In this document: in pieces, positions 9,156 to 19,625 of the stretch
How positions within the stretch are numbered: the stretch's first letter is position 1
Layout: each line of letters starts with the position of its first letter
Assembly (NCBI RefSeq): GCF_001428245.1
Contig: NZ_LMRV01000043.1
Coordinates: forward strand, 1 to 64,000
Direction of reading: 5' to 3'
From: Paenibacillus sp. Soil522
GTDB taxonomy: Bacteria > Bacillota > Bacilli > Paenibacillales > Paenibacillaceae
DNA length: 64,000 bases
Translations under genes and position numbers: made by a program
Notes under the pieces: model-generated
What the model saw: the letters and a program-made list of their open reading frames with translations, nothing else
The model's database searches: none
What the model was told of the DNA's origin: nothing

Positions 9156-9195
9156 TACGACATCGTTCGACATTAGTCTCATGTTTTGTGTCGAA
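9156..9195 (+). promoter_or_regulatory. Second cluster of Spo0A-like boxes, upstream of the HD gene
   Basis: TTCGACA (9166-9172, the complement of TGTCGAA) has a one-mismatch partner TACGACA at 9156-9162, again 10 bp away. A further perfect TGTCGAA lies at 9189-9195. The 14-mer at 9161-9174 repeats the one in the abrB leader at 8985-8998. The cluster lies 27-66 bp before the start of the HD phosphohydrolase gene, so that gene may also respond to Spo0A. This is inference from sequence only. Confidence 0.5.
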
Positions 9196-9221
9196 AATAT
9201 GAACAAAGGAGATGAGAACTG

Positions 9222-10520
9222 ATGAAACAACAGCTGACCGAAGAGAAAGTTTTTAAGGACCCTGTCCATCATTATATTTATGTGCAGGACCAGACGATTT
9301 GGGATCTGATTAACACGAAGGAGTTTCAGCGGCTGCGCAGGATACGACAATTAGGAACTTCCTATTTGACCTTCCACGGCGCTGAGCACAGCAGATTTTC
9401 GCATTCGCTCGGCGTTTACGAAATAACGCGTAAAATTATATCTCAATTCGAACGCAGCGGCTATCCCGATTGGCCTGCCGAGGAAAGGCTGGTCTCACTT
9501 TGTGCAGCACTGCTGCATGATGTCGGTCACGGTCCGTTCTCCCACTCCCTAGAAGAAGTATTCGACACGGATCACGAACAGTGGACATGTAAAATATTGC
9601 TTGAGAATACAGAAATTAATCGTGTGCTGCGGGCTGTATCGGAACAGTTTCCCGCCCAGGTAGCGGCTGTTATTCAAAAGACATATCCAAAGCCCATCGT
9701 CGTAAGTCTCATTTCAAGCCAAATGGATGCTGACCGCATGGACTATTTACTTAGAGACGCTTATTTTACCGGTGTAAATTATGGTACTTTCGATTTAGAG
9801 CGGATACTGCGCGTATTACGTCCTTATAAAGGGCAAATTGTAGTAAAAGAGAGCGGAATGCACGCCGTAGAGCATTATTTGATGTCCAGATATCAAATGT
9901 ATTGGCAGATTTACTTCCATCCAGTTACAAGAAGCTCTGAAATTATTTTACGTCAAATATTTCGTAGAGCGCAGGAGCTTTATGTGGGTGGCTATGTATT
10001 TGATTGGATGCCAAGCTCAATTAAGGTGCTGCTTCGTAATACGATGACGGTGCATGACTATCTAAAGCTGGATGAAGCACTCATTCAGACTGCCTTCACG
10101 CAATGGGCGGAGGAGCAGGATCTGCTGCTAAGCGATCTGTGCGACCGCTTTCTGCACCGTCATTTATATAAGTATATAACCATTGAAAACCCAGATGAAA
10201 CGCTATTAAATGAAATTAGTGATTGCTTCTCTTCTATTGGAATGAATCCGGATTATCATATGGAGATTGATTTCCCGTTTGACCTGCCTTACGACGTATA
10301 TCGACCGGATAAAAAAGATGGCGAAAAAAAAGAAAAAGCGCCGATTTTGTTGTTAGACGGACAGGATGAAATAAGTGAAATTTCTACCAAATCCGACATT
10401 ATTCGCTCTATTACCGGTCTGCATCAGGGACAATATCATTTGTACTACCCGGAAGAGCCGCTCAAAAAAAATATGAACCGGATATCTGATTCTTTGAAAA
10501 AATTGTTTAAACTCGACTGA
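9222..10520 (+). CDS. HD-domain phosphohydrolase (YwfO/SAMHD1-like)
   Basis: The 432-residue protein has the metal-binding HD signature: His56 in HGAEHSRFSHSLG and His99-Asp100 in LLHDVGHGPFSHSLEE, followed by MDADRMDYLLRD, where a further aspartate completes the site. This arrangement is shared with dNTP triphosphohydrolases and YwfO-like proteins. Hydrolysis of a nucleoside triphosphate or related nucleotide is likely, but the substrate cannot be read from sequence. The start follows AAAGGAGATG. Spo0A-like boxes lie upstream, and tatD follows after 17 bp, probably in one operon. Confidence 0.85.
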   Translation: MKQQLTEEKVFKDPVHHYIYVQDQTIWDLINTKEFQRLRRIRQLGTSYLTFHGAEHSRFSHSLGVYEITRKIISQFERSGYPDWPAEERLVSLCAALLHDVGHGPFSHSLEEVFDTDHEQWTCKILLENTEINRVLRAVSEQFPAQVAAVIQKTYPKPIVVSLISSQMDADRMDYLLRDAYFTGVNYGTFDLERILRVLRPYKGQIVVKESGMHAVEHYLMSRYQMYWQIYFHPVTRSSEIILRQIFRRAQELYVGGYVFDWMPSSIKVLLRNTMTVHDYLKLDEALIQTAFTQWAEEQDLLLSDLCDRFLHRHLYKYITIENPDETLLNEISDCFSSIGMNPDYHMEIDFPFDLPYDVYRPDKKDGEKKEKAPILLLDGQDEISEISTKSDIIRSITGLHQGQYHLYYPEEPLKKNMNRISDSLKKLFKLD

Positions 10521-10537
10521 AGGAGCCTGACATCAAT

Positions 10538-11311
10538 ATGACATTACTTTTCGATACACATACCCATTTAGACTCATATCAGTTCGATGAGGATCGCGAC
10601 GAAGTCATTCAGCGCGCAAAGGATGCAGGTGTGCATATGCTTCTCAATATAGGCTTTAACCGTGAAACGATTCCGACGACGATCGCGCTCGCTGAGCAGT
10701 ACGAGTTCATTTACGCAGCAGTCGGCTGGCATCCGGTGGATAGCATAAATATGCTTCCGGAGGATTTAGAATGGATTGAACATCTGTGTGCGCATGAGAA
10801 GGTTGTGGCGATCGGAGAAATCGGTCTTGACTATCATTGGGATACCTCGCCTAAAGACGTTCAGCAGCGTGTATTTCGCGAGCAAATCCGTCTGGCGCGT
10901 AAAGTAGGGAAGAGGATCGTTATTCATAATCGTGATGCTCACGAGGATGTTGTCCGCATTCTCCAAGAGGAAAATGCAGCCGATGTCGGAGGCGTCATGC
11001 ATTGCTACTCCGGCAGCTGGGAAACCGCAAAGCGGTGCCTGGATATGAACTTCTATATTTCATTCGGAGGACCTGTTACTTTCCAAAATGCAAGGGTGCC
11101 CAAAGAGGTGCTTAAGCAGGTTCCGCTCGACCGGCTTTTGATTGAAACCGATGCTCCATATTTGGCCCCTCACCCGTACAGAGGAAAGCGAAATGAGTCC
11201 TCCTATGTGTCCTTAGTAGCAGAGACAGCGGCGGAATTATTAGGCAAAACGGTGGAAGAAATAGGTGCAATTACGACCGAAAACGGTAAAAAATGTTTTG
11301 GTATTGTCTGA
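10538..11311 (+). CDS. yabD: TatD family metal-dependent deoxyribonuclease (YabD)
   Basis: The 257-residue TIM-barrel hydrolase shows DTHTHLD (residues 6-12), AIGEIGLDYHW, IHNRDAHED, MHCYSG and IETDAPYLAPHPYRGKRNES, the full set of TatD metal ligands and signature. TatD proteins are Mg2+-dependent 3'-5' DNases. In B. subtilis yabD lies just upstream of yabE, as here. AAGGAGCC precedes the ATG. The gene is followed by a long non-coding region with a riboswitch. Confidence 0.92.
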   Translation: MTLLFDTHTHLDSYQFDEDRDEVIQRAKDAGVHMLLNIGFNRETIPTTIALAEQYEFIYAAVGWHPVDSINMLPEDLEWIEHLCAHEKVVAIGEIGLDYHWDTSPKDVQQRVFREQIRLARKVGKRIVIHNRDAHEDVVRILQEENAADVGGVMHCYSGSWETAKRCLDMNFYISFGGPVTFQNARVPKEVLKQVPLDRLLIETDAPYLAPHPYRGKRNESSYVSLVAETAAELLGKTVEEIGAITTENGKKCFGIV

Positions 11312-11433
11312 GAAAGAGAGAAATGAGGAGAATTTAAGACCTTTATCGCGTAAAAACTAATTTTTATATCGATTATCGCTTATTTTTTCCGTCTTTATTC
11401 TCCTTTTTCGCTTAAATCGTCTTTTATCGTATC

Positions 11434-11463
11434 TTTACAATTGACCTCGTATGAGGGTATGAT
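11434..11463 (+). promoter_or_regulatory. Candidate promoter of the c-di-AMP riboswitch transcript
   Basis: TTTACA (11434-11439), an 18-bp spacer and TATGAT (11458-11463) lie about 40 bp before the aptamer. This is the best match in the spacer. Confidence 0.5.
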
Positions 11464-11503
11464 TCAACTCAGAGCATAACATTTTGTATTGGATTTCCAG
11501 TTT

Positions 11504-11661
11504 GCGCTTAATCTCCATTTGGAGAGCGGGGGAACCGATTGCGGGAATATGTACCGCATTTTGAATTCTTCAGGGGTGAATTTCGGAGCCTTTGCCATGA
11601 GCATTGTGTAACGAATAGGGCGACTCTCTTGCCCGAATCCGTCAGCTAACCTCGTAAGCGA
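11504..11661 (+). promoter_or_regulatory. Cyclic di-AMP riboswitch (ydaO/yuaA class)
   Basis: The spacer has the conserved blocks of the ydaO aptamer in order: CGCTTAATCTCC, GGGGGAACC, GGGGTGAATTTCGG, GGGCGACTCTC, TTGCCCGAATCCGTC and AGCTAACCTCGTAAGCG. CGCTTA (11505-11510) pairs with TAAGCG (11655-11660) to close the fold. The class is known to bind c-di-AMP and switch genes off. It precedes a terminator and a cell-wall 3D-domain gene, a very common arrangement for this class. Confidence 0.93.
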
Positions 11662-11722
11662 TTATAGAGAGTGATCAACCTCGTGCATCCATTTTTCCGT
11701 ATCCCAGAGTAGTAATACCCGG

Positions 11723-11760
11723 GAAGCCACGAAACAGATCCTCTGTCGACGGCTTCTTTT
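11723..11760 (+). terminator. Riboswitch-controlled terminator
   Basis: GAAGCC (11723-11728) pairs with GGCTTC (11751-11756). An inner stem ACAGA/TCTGT (11734-11738/11742-11746) stacks inside, and a T-rich tail follows. It lies 60 nt after the aptamer and is the likely expression platform: c-di-AMP binding should favour termination before the wall gene. Confidence 0.85.
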
Positions 11761-11922
11761 TATTTTCGAATAATCGGGAATTTGTCGACATAGGGATTAA
11801 AGATGGGGGTGGGAGGTTCGGTAGCAGTACTGGATTGCGTGCTTGCACGCCAATATACTATAGTCGCGTCAGTTGTATCATGCATAAACTTGGCGGCGGG
11901 GCTATGAAGGAGGACCGATGAA

Positions 11923-13071
11923 GTGGGAATACTCCAGGTTAAGGACACCCATGGGAAACGATCATCCAGCATGTCTTTCGCATTGCGATGGAAGCGTGAA
12001 AACTTGCGTTTGATTCTTTTGAGTGCTACTATCTCAATCGCTATGACTTTCATGTTTTTGGTGTTGTTGTACGGAACGGCTGTCAAAAGCGTCTCCGTAG
12101 TAGTGAACGGACAAGAAACCATTGTGGAAACGAAGCAATGGGTCCTGCAACGCCTACTGGATGAACAAGCTATCGCAATTGGACCACATGATGAGGTGTC
12201 TATACCGCTTAATGCGGCAATAAAGGACGGAGATCGTATCGAGGTAACTCATGCGGTTCCGGTAATTGTGAAAGCTGATGGCAAGACCTCTACTGTGTAC
12301 ACGACAGAGAGAACAGTAAAGGCAGCGATCGAGGAATTACATATTCCAGTTCGTAGTCAAGATAAAGTAGTACCGCCGCTTAATACCGCCATAAATGCGG
12401 AGTTGACGGTAACAGTAGTGCGCGTCGATACGAAGGTATCGGAAACGGAACGTGCGATGCCATTCTCAATCGTGAAGAAGAAGGATCCGACACTGGAAGC
12501 GGGCAAGGAAAAGCTCGTGCAAACCGGTAAGGAAGGTCTTATTGTAGAGCATATCGAGAAGCAGTATGAGGACGGAGTTCTCATATCGAAGAAGATGGTC
12601 AGCAAGGTTGTCGAGACGTCTGCTGTTGATCAGGTTATCGCTATTGGAACGAAGAAGGAAGAGCCTAAGGTAACGGTTCTCTCGAACAGAAGCCCAAGCA
12701 TTGCTTCGCTTTCGAAGAGCGGTATCACGTTTAAGGCGAGGAAGGTACTTAAGAACGTCACGTTGACTGCTTATTCAGCAGGCGTGGCTTCTACAGGTAA
12801 GGATGAAAGCCATCCGCAGTACGGAATTACAGCATCAGGAGCACGCGTGCAAGAGGGACGGACTATAGCCGTTGATCCTAAAGTTATTCCGATTGGCTGG
12901 TGGGTATACATTGAAGGCATTGGCTTCCGCCGGGCTGAGGATAAGGGCAGCGCAATTAAAGGCAACAAAATCGATGTATACTTTGACAGCACAAAAATTG
13001 CTAATAAGTTCGGCAGAAAGAAAGGCATAACCGTATATGTGCTGGGGCCGAATAGACCTACAGCAAGCTAA
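11923..13071 (+). CDS. yabE: Cell-wall-binding 3D-domain protein (DUF348, G5; YabE/Rpf-like)
   Basis: The 382-residue protein has one N-terminal membrane anchor (about residues 29-51), two DUF348 repeats (from SVSVVVNGQETIVETK and VIVKADGKTSTVYTTER), a G5 domain (about 165-240) and a C-terminal 3D domain (about 280-378). The latter has the three conserved Asp positions in VDPKVIPIG, RAEDKGSAIKGNKIDVYFD. This is the architecture of YabE and Sps/Rpf-type muralytic proteins thought to act on peptidoglycan. GTG 11923 follows AAGGAGGACC; an ATG at 11918 is out of frame. A c-di-AMP riboswitch controls it, fitting the link between c-di-AMP and wall homeostasis. A short hairpin with a T-tail (13126-13148) follows. 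Confidence 0.9.
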   Translation: MGILQVKDTHGKRSSSMSFALRWKRENLRLILLSATISIAMTFMFLVLLYGTAVKSVSVVVNGQETIVETKQWVLQRLLDEQAIAIGPHDEVSIPLNAAIKDGDRIEVTHAVPVIVKADGKTSTVYTTERTVKAAIEELHIPVRSQDKVVPPLNTAINAELTVTVVRVDTKVSETERAMPFSIVKKKDPTLEAGKEKLVQTGKEGLIVEHIEKQYEDGVLISKKMVSKVVETSAVDQVIAIGTKKEEPKVTVLSNRSPSIASLSKSGITFKARKVLKNVTLTAYSAGVASTGKDESHPQYGITASGARVQEGRTIAVDPKVIPIGWWVYIEGIGFRRAEDKGSAIKGNKIDVYFDSTKIANKFGRKKGITVYVLGPNRPTAS

Positions 13072-13125
13072 TGATCGGGTTATCATCATTTTATCGTAAT
13101 ATTTAATTAAATATGCCATCATAAG

Positions 13126-13148
13126 GAGAGGCACTGCCTCTTCTTTTT
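13126..13148 (+). terminator. Probable terminator after the 3D-domain gene
   Basis: AGAGG (13127-13131) and CCTCT (13137-13141) form a short stem followed by TCTTTTTG. The stem is only about 5-6 bp, so strength is uncertain. Confidence 0.5.
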
Positions 13149-13195
13149 GTATGTTTGCGGACCTATTAGAATTTATGCAGAAGGGAATGATCTTA

Positions 13196-14675
<1,480 letters not shown>

Positions 14676-14744
14676 GCCGTTAAGCATAAAATACTCACCA
14701 TTCGCCCTATCTGCCCATAGGATAGAGGAAGAGGTGATTTACGC

Positions 14745-15629
14745 ATGAAGCAAGGGGACCTGGTCGTCCGCAAATCGTATGGCGGTGACGTGCTATTCAA
14801 GGTTGAAGCTGTTCGTACACATACGGCCGTTCTGAAGGGCACGGACTACCGATTGCTTGCGGATGCTCCGATTCCTGATTTATCGGTCATACGCGATCCA
14901 GAATCGACAAGTGCGGTGCAGCAAGTTCGGATTAAAGTAAACGATTCCTTAAGACGTATGCACTCGGAACGAGAACGTCAAGCGGTTGAGAACGAAGATA
15001 GTATTCGGCATGCGATGCAGCAGAGCCAGCCGTTTTTTGAAGTGCCAGGGAAAGTGCTTCATCTCGACGGAGATGGTAATTATTTGAAGAAGAGCATGCA
15101 GCTGTACAATACGATGAGAGTCCCTTCGCATGGCCTTCACGTGCATGAATCCCAAATGGCTGATATGCTGTACCGTTTGCTGCCGCAAATCCAACCGGAT
15201 ATTGTCGTCATTACCGGTCATGACGGCGTGCTGAAAAGCCGTGCGCAAATGGACTTGTTTAGCCTAAGCAGCTACAAAAATTCACAGCATTTCGTTAATG
15301 CGGTCCGCGTAGCACGTGACTATGAGCGGAACCGCGACGGACTGATCGTTATTGCAGGCGCTTGTCAATCGCATTTTGAAGCATTGCTGCAGGCGGGCTC
15401 CAATTTCGCAAGCTCACCGGGGCGTATATTGATTCATGCGCTCGATCCTGTTTATATCGCCATTAAAGCAAGCTATACGTCGATTAAGGACACGATAAAC
15501 TTAGGCGACGTCATTCATGGCACGATAAGCGGTATTGACGGTGTTGGCGGAATAGAGACGATGGGACGTTTTCGCGTTGGCTTACCGAAGCCCAAAATAA
15601 CATCATCCTCTTCTGTATTGAAGGCGTAA
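14745..15629 (+). CDS. yabG: Sporulation-specific protease YabG
   Basis: The 294-residue protein is YabG, the cysteine protease that trims spore coat proteins and promotes their cross-linking in the mother cell. Visible conserved segments are the N-terminal GDLVVRKSYGGDVLFKV, VVITGHDGVLKS, and IVIAGACQSHFEALLQAGSNFASSP, which includes the conserved Cys and His of the family active site. The start follows GAGGTG. Known as sigma-K controlled in B. subtilis; I did not find a convincing sigma-K promoter here. Confidence 0.9.
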   Translation: MKQGDLVVRKSYGGDVLFKVEAVRTHTAVLKGTDYRLLADAPIPDLSVIRDPESTSAVQQVRIKVNDSLRRMHSERERQAVENEDSIRHAMQQSQPFFEVPGKVLHLDGDGNYLKKSMQLYNTMRVPSHGLHVHESQMADMLYRLLPQIQPDIVVITGHDGVLKSRAQMDLFSLSSYKNSQHFVNAVRVARDYERNRDGLIVIAGACQSHFEALLQAGSNFASSPGRILIHALDPVYIAIKASYTSIKDTINLGDVIHGTISGIDGVGGIETMGRFRVGLPKPKITSSSSVLKA

Positions 15630-15699
15630 CGGTTCTGAAACCAATGGTTTCTTTACCTCCTTACATGCAAAATAGCGCTGTTCAAGCATGGATTTTATT

Positions 15700-15804
15700 G
15701 AAATATAAGCGTCGTATAATTTGGAACCAGATACGATGCTTATATTTCAGAGCAGATGAGACCGGGGCTTTTCCGCCAAAGGGGAAGGCGTCAGCTGTAA
15801 ACAC
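15700..15804 (+). repeat. Dispersed structured element, copy C (before veg)
   Basis: This copy starts with a long hairpin: 18 nt from 15700 (GAAATATAAGC...) pair with 15731-15748 (...GCTTATATTTC) with one G-U pair. A second hairpin, CGCC (15774-15777) with GGCG (15787-15790), has loop AAAGGGGAA, and GTAAAC follows. Related copies lie at 21976, 42045 and 54999. This is the most divergent 3' half of the four. I do not recognise the family. It lies between yabG and the veg promoters. Confidence 0.6.
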
Positions 15805-15883
15805 ATAATTTGAAGCAACTTCTTAATATGTATATAATTTGCTTTCTTATGCATGGTTTTTTTTAAAATGGGTGAAATCACCG

Positions 15884-15954
15884 TTGACAAATAAATATTC
15901 CGGCTGATATAATATTTTGCTTTGTTTGACAACCCTCCTCTTTTTGGTTATAAT
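15884..15954 (+). promoter_or_regulatory. Two sigma-A promoters of veg
   Basis: Upstream promoter: TTGACA (15884-15889), 18 bp, TATAAT (15908-15913). Downstream promoter: TTGACA (15926-15931), 17 bp, TATAAT (15949-15954), a full consensus. The veg promoter is known as one of the strongest vegetative promoters in B. subtilis. Confidence 0.85.
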
Positions 15955-15981
15955 GGACAAGGAAAGAGGTGGTAGTGGACA

Positions 15982-16257
15982 ATGGCAAAAAATGCGCTAT
16001 TGGATATTAAACGCAGTTTGGAAGCTCATGTTGGCTCCAAAATCCGTCTTCGAGCGAACGGTGGCCGACGAAAGACCATCGAACGAACCGGCACGTTGGA
16101 AGAAACCTACCCTTCTGTTTTCATTGTTAAGCTGGATGAAGAGCAGCATGCGTTCAAGCGTGTCTCATACAGTTATGCGGATATACTGACAGAGTCGGTG
16201 GAAGTGACCGTATGCAATGATGAAGGTCAAGTCCGAATCGCCCATTTGCAACAATAG
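15982..16257 (+). CDS. veg: Veg protein
   Basis: The 91-residue protein matches Veg across its length ([53 protein letters not shown]). Veg is a small Sm-like-fold protein, highly expressed in growth and linked to biofilm gene control through SinR in B. subtilis; its molecular action is not settled. It is preceded by two consensus promoters and AAAGAGGTGG, and followed by its own terminator, so it is a single-gene unit. Confidence 0.93.
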   Translation: MAKNALLDIKRSLEAHVGSKIRLRANGGRRKTIERTGTLEETYPSVFIVKLDEEQHAFKRVSYSYADILTESVEVTVCNDEGQVRIAHLQQ

Positions 16258-16284
16258 ATTATATATCGCCCAGTGAGGCATATT

Positions 16285-16313
16285 AGCGCAGAAAGCTTCT
16301 GCGCTTTTTTTTT
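16285..16313 (+). terminator. Terminator of veg
   Basis: A perfect 9-bp stem, AGCGCAGAA (16285-16293) with TTCTGCGCT (16297-16305), is followed by eight further T. Confidence 0.92.
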
Positions 16314-16383
16314 GCGCTTACGCAGCCTTGCCCCTTATTCATTTAGCAAAGTGAAGTGTAGTGGAGTGGATACATACTGCCAT

Positions 16384-16413
16384 GAATGGCGAAGTCCGAA
16401 TTGAAGCATACTA
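16384..16413 (+). promoter_or_regulatory. Sigma-G promoter of sspF
   Basis: GAATG (16384-16388), 18 bp and CATACTA (16407-16413) fit the sigma-G consensus GHATR-N18-CATNHTA at every position. The sspF start is 65 bp downstream. Spore acid-soluble proteins are the classical sigma-G regulon. Confidence 0.8.
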
Positions 16414-16477
16414 CCTGTGCAATAGTGACAGCCGTTTATACTTGGTTATTGTTAAATTGGATTTGGAGGTAATGGGA

Positions 16478-16663
16478 ATGGGCCGCAGAAAACGTGGAGT
16501 GATGTCAGAGGAATTAAAATATGAGCTGGCTAAGGATCTTGGGTTTTACGATACGGTGCAGCAGGAGGGCTGGGGAAGCATTCGTGCGAAGGATGCCGGA
16601 AATATGATTAAACGCGCGATACAGCTTGCAGAACAAGCCGCTGCCAAAACGAATCAGCCTTAA
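16478..16663 (+). CDS. sspF: Small acid-soluble spore protein SspF (alpha/beta type)
   Basis: From ATG 16478 (8 nt after GGAGG) the product has 61 residues and closely resembles Ssp[47 protein letters not shown]. Alpha/beta SASPs coat spore DNA and protect it from UV and heat. The open frame extends to 16361, but the sigma-G promoter lies inside that extension, which excludes the longer form. Confidence 0.94.
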   Translation: MGRRKRGVMSEELKYELAKDLGFYDTVQQEGWGSIRAKDAGNMIKRAIQLAEQAAAKTNQP

Positions 16664-16688
16664 TTGTGTTCTGATAGTTGTTCATACA

Positions 16689-16742
16689 AAAGCTAAGCTG
16701 TTGGCAATCGGAAATCAGTCGATTGTCATCTCTTAGCTTTTA
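16689..16742 (+). terminator. Terminator of sspF
   Basis: AAAGCTAAG (16689-16697) pairs with CTTAGCTTT (16732-16740), with an inner stem TGGCAATCG/CGATTGTCA, and is followed by a T. Confidence 0.8.
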
Positions 16743-16800
16743 TTGCGTTCGTTTGATATAATGATGTTTAAGCATACGAACGAACGGGTGAACTTATCGG

Positions 16801-17655
16801 ATGAAAATTTATGAAAAAGCTCCTGCCAAAATTAATTTATTGCTCGATGTACTCCGCAAACGCGGTGATGGTTACCATGAAGTCGAGATGATTATGACGA
16901 TGGTTGACCTTGCAGATCGTCTTGAAATGGAAGAGCTGCCTAGAGATGCAATCATTATTTCAAGCCAAGTAGGCTACATACCGCTAGACGAGAAGAACCT
17001 GGCCTTTCAGGCGGCCAGGCTTATTAAAGATCGTTACGATGTGAAGCAAGGCGTATATATTCATTTGGACAAAAAGATTCCTGTCGCTGCAGGTTTGGCT
17101 GGCGGCAGCAGCGATGCCGCTGCTGCGCTTAGGGGGCTGAACCGGCTATGGAAGCTGCAAATCCCGGAAGACGAGCTGTGCCGCCTTGGCGCGGAGCTCG
17201 GCTCCGACGTTCCATTCTGCGTGACAGGCGGCACAGCAATTGCCCGCGGGCGCGGCGAAGTGCTTGAGCATATCGCAGGTCCTCCGCAATGCTGGGTCGT
17301 ATTGGCGAAGCCGCCGATCAATGTGTCGACAGCCGACGTATACGGCAGATTTCGTGCAAACGAGCTTAAAGAGCATCCTTCCATCTCAAACATGGTGGGT
17401 GCGCTTGAACGGGGCTCTTTTACCGATATTTGCGAGGGGCTTGGCAATGTGCTGGAGAAGGTTACGCTGGACGTCTATCCCGAGGTGATGCAGCTGAAGG
17501 AGAGCATGATCCGGCTTGGCGCCGATGGCGTCTTAATGTCTGGCAGCGGACCGACGGTGTTCGGTCTCGTATCGAAGGAAGCCAAGCTTCCACGTATTTA
17601 CAATGGGCTCCGCGGCTTTTGCAAAGAGGTCTATGTGGTAAGAATGCTGACATAG
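16801..17655 (+). CDS. ispE: 4-diphosphocytidyl-2-C-methyl-D-erythritol kinase
   Basis: The 284-residue GHMP kinase catalyses the ATP-dependent fourth step of the MEP isoprenoid pathway. It has [21 protein letters not shown] at residues 7-27, the glycine-rich ATP loop [17 protein letters not shown], and the C-terminal [13 protein letters not shown]. Length is normal. The ribosome binding site is weak (CGGGTGAAC). A CGTTCG/CGAACG inverted repeat lies just upstream (about 16746-16784). Confidence 0.94.
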   Translation: MKIYEKAPAKINLLLDVLRKRGDGYHEVEMIMTMVDLADRLEMEELPRDAIIISSQVGYIPLDEKNLAFQAARLIKDRYDVKQGVYIHLDKKIPVAAGLAGGSSDAAAALRGLNRLWKLQIPEDELCRLGAELGSDVPFCVTGGTAIARGRGEVLEHIAGPPQCWVVLAKPPINVSTADVYGRFRANELKEHPSISNMVGALERGSFTDICEGLGNVLEKVTLDVYPEVMQLKESMIRLGADGVLMSGSGPTVFGLVSKEAKLPRIYNGLRGFCKEVYVVRMLT

Positions 17656-17737
17656 GACTGACGTTTTTCTTGATTAAATCCGTATAAAAATGTTATATTG
17701 ACATTATATTATTCGGATTTAGTGGGGGGAGATGTGT

Positions 17738-18565
17738 TTGAAGAAGTTGAAACGGAGCTCACGGTTGGTAGAAATGACCCAATACCTGTTAAGTCGACCC
17801 CACGCGTTAATTTCACTGACAGCATTTGCTGATCGTTACCAATCGGCAAAGTCTTCCATTAGTGAGGACCTGGCAATCATTAAGGAAGTGTTTGAGGAAG
17901 AAGGCATTGGTGAGCTTCATACACATGCGGGAGCTGCAGGCGGAGTAAAGTTTACGCCGAAGATGAAGGAAACAACGGCTCTTACCATTATGACAAGCAT
18001 ATGCCGCCAGTTAGAGCAGCCTGAAAGGGTCCTTCCAGGCGGTTATTTGTATATAACGGATATGCTAGGCCAACCTGAGCTGCTGGCCGATGTCGGCAGA
18101 ATGTTTGCAACCGCGTTCGCGGATCGGAAGATCGATGTCATTATGACAGTAGAAACGAAAGGGATACCGCTTGCTTTTGCAACAGCTGCCTGCTTAAACA
18201 TACCGGTTGTTATGGTGCGGCGTGATAATAAGGTTACGGAAGGCTCAGCGGTTAGCATTAACTACGTATCGGGATCGACCAAGCGCATTCAGACGATGTC
18301 TCTAGCGCGCAGGGCGCTTAAGGAGCAGTCGCGCGTCCTTATTATTGACGACTTCATGAAGGCTGGAGGAACGATCCAGGGAATGATGGATTTGCTGTTC
18401 GAATTTAAGGCTACCGTAGCGGGCGTTGGCGTATTCGTAGAATCCGGAGAGGTAGAATTAGAGGAGCGGCTTCTTGAGGATTATGTATCACTCGCTAAGC
18501 TAACCGCGGTTGATATGAAGACGAAGCAAACGACAGTTGTTCCGGGAAATTATTTTAAGGGATAA
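17738..18565 (+). CDS. purR: Purine operon repressor PurR
   Basis: The 275-residue protein has a winged-helix N-terminal domain ([38 protein letters not shown]) and a phosphoribosyltransferase-like effector domain with the PRPP motif [15 protein letters not shown]. In B. subtilis PurR represses pur genes and is relieved by PRPP. TTG 17738 lies 7 nt after GGGGGGA; the in-frame ATG at 17732 is only 1 nt from it. Confidence 0.94.
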   Translation: MKKLKRSSRLVEMTQYLLSRPHALISLTAFADRYQSAKSSISEDLAIIKEVFEEEGIGELHTHAGAAGGVKFTPKMKETTALTIMTSICRQLEQPERVLPGGYLYITDMLGQPELLADVGRMFATAFADRKIDVIMTVETKGIPLAFATAACLNIPVVMVRRDNKVTEGSAVSINYVSGSTKRIQTMSLARRALKEQSRVLIIDDFMKAGGTIQGMMDLLFEFKATVAGVGVFVESGEVELEERLLEDYVSLAKLTAVDMKTKQTTVVPGNYFKG

Positions 18566-18618
18566 ATGCGTGTGTGGATGATAGCTTATCTATCTTGCTA
18601 GGAAAGGCTGGGACCATA

Positions 18619-19017
18619 ATGACAACAAAGCAACAACTGCAAGTGATCGCAACGGATAAAGCGCCTGCGGCGATTGGACCTTATTCGCAAGCGATTAAAC
18701 TGGGAGGATTATTGTTCACTTCAGGACAAATTCCGCTCGATGCGGCAGGACAGCTTGTAGAAGGCGGCATTGAGGAGCAGACTCACCAGGTGTTTCGCAA
18801 TTTGGAGGCAGTGCTTGCGGCTGCGGGTGCCGGCTTTCAGGATGTTGTAAAGGCGACCGTATTTATGAAGGACATGAATCAGTTCGTAACGGTAAATGGC
18901 ATTTATTCTTCCTATTTCGGAGAGCATAAACCGGCTCGTTCGGCCGTTGAAGTGGCAAGGCTGCCAAAGGATGTTCTTGTCGAAATAGAAGTCATTGCAT
19001 CGACAAATGTCGAATGA
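18619..19017 (+). CDS. ridA: RidA family enamine/imine deaminase
   Basis: The 132-residue protein has the RidA signature: [54 protein letters not shown] and the conserved arginine in [12 protein letters not shown]. RidA hydrolyses reactive 2-aminoacrylate produced by PLP enzymes. ATG 18619 follows AGGAAAGG; upstream GTG 18574 is unlikely. The purR-ridA-spoVG order is conserved (yabJ in B. subtilis, in one operon with purR). Confidence 0.94.
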   Translation: MTTKQQLQVIATDKAPAAIGPYSQAIKLGGLLFTSGQIPLDAAGQLVEGGIEEQTHQVFRNLEAVLAAAGAGFQDVVKATVFMKDMNQFVTVNGIYSSYFGEHKPARSAVEVARLPKDVLVEIEVIASTNVE

Positions 19018-19082
19018 AAACGAAAAAAATTCAATTTTAAAAAAATATTTTAAACAGAGCATGATTTTACCAAAAATGTAGA

Positions 19083-19108
19083 AGGAATTGGCACAAAAAC
19101 GTGGAAGT
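19083..19108 (+). promoter_or_regulatory. Sigma-H-type promoter of spoVG
   Basis: AGGAATT (19083-19089), 11 bp and GTGGAAGT (19101-19108) correspond position by position with the known sigma-H promoter of B. subtilis spoVG (AGGATTT, 11 bp, GTGGAAT). A strongly A/T-rich stretch precedes it, as at the AbrB-repressed spoVG promoter. Confidence 0.7.
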
Positions 19109-19141
19109 ATACACCAAGTCTCTGATAGACAAAGGTGGTGA

Positions 19142-19429
<288 letters not shown>

Positions 19430-19464
19430 CCAGGGCATTTCATGATTTTTGGGGTTGTTTGGAG

Positions 19465-19496
19465 AAGAGAGCGAAGGCTCTCTTTTCTTTTTTTTG
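19465..19496 (+). terminator. Terminator of spoVG
   Basis: AAGAGAGC (19465-19472), loop GAAG, GCTCTCTT (19477-19484), then TTC and a run of T. Confidence 0.9.
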
Positions 19497-19521
19497 CATT
19501 ATAGGAACATCATCGTATAAT
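19494..19521 (+). promoter_or_regulatory. Candidate promoter of glmU
   Basis: TTGCAT (19494-19499), 16 bp and TATAAT (19516-19521) lie about 100 bp before glmU. The -35 overlaps the tail of the spoVG terminator. Confidence 0.5.
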
Positions 19522-19625
19522 AGATAAGCTGGTATTTTTAAATGATGACGCAAAGGACGGCGTCAGTCGCTTGCGCGATGCGTTTAACAAAAATATAATT
19601 CATAGTAGTCTAGGGGGTCTTTTAT

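Noticed and set aside
11341-11420. Degenerate TTATCG/CGCTTA repeats after tatD
   Set aside because: The spacing is irregular and the units short; nothing like a CRISPR or origin repeat can be built from them.
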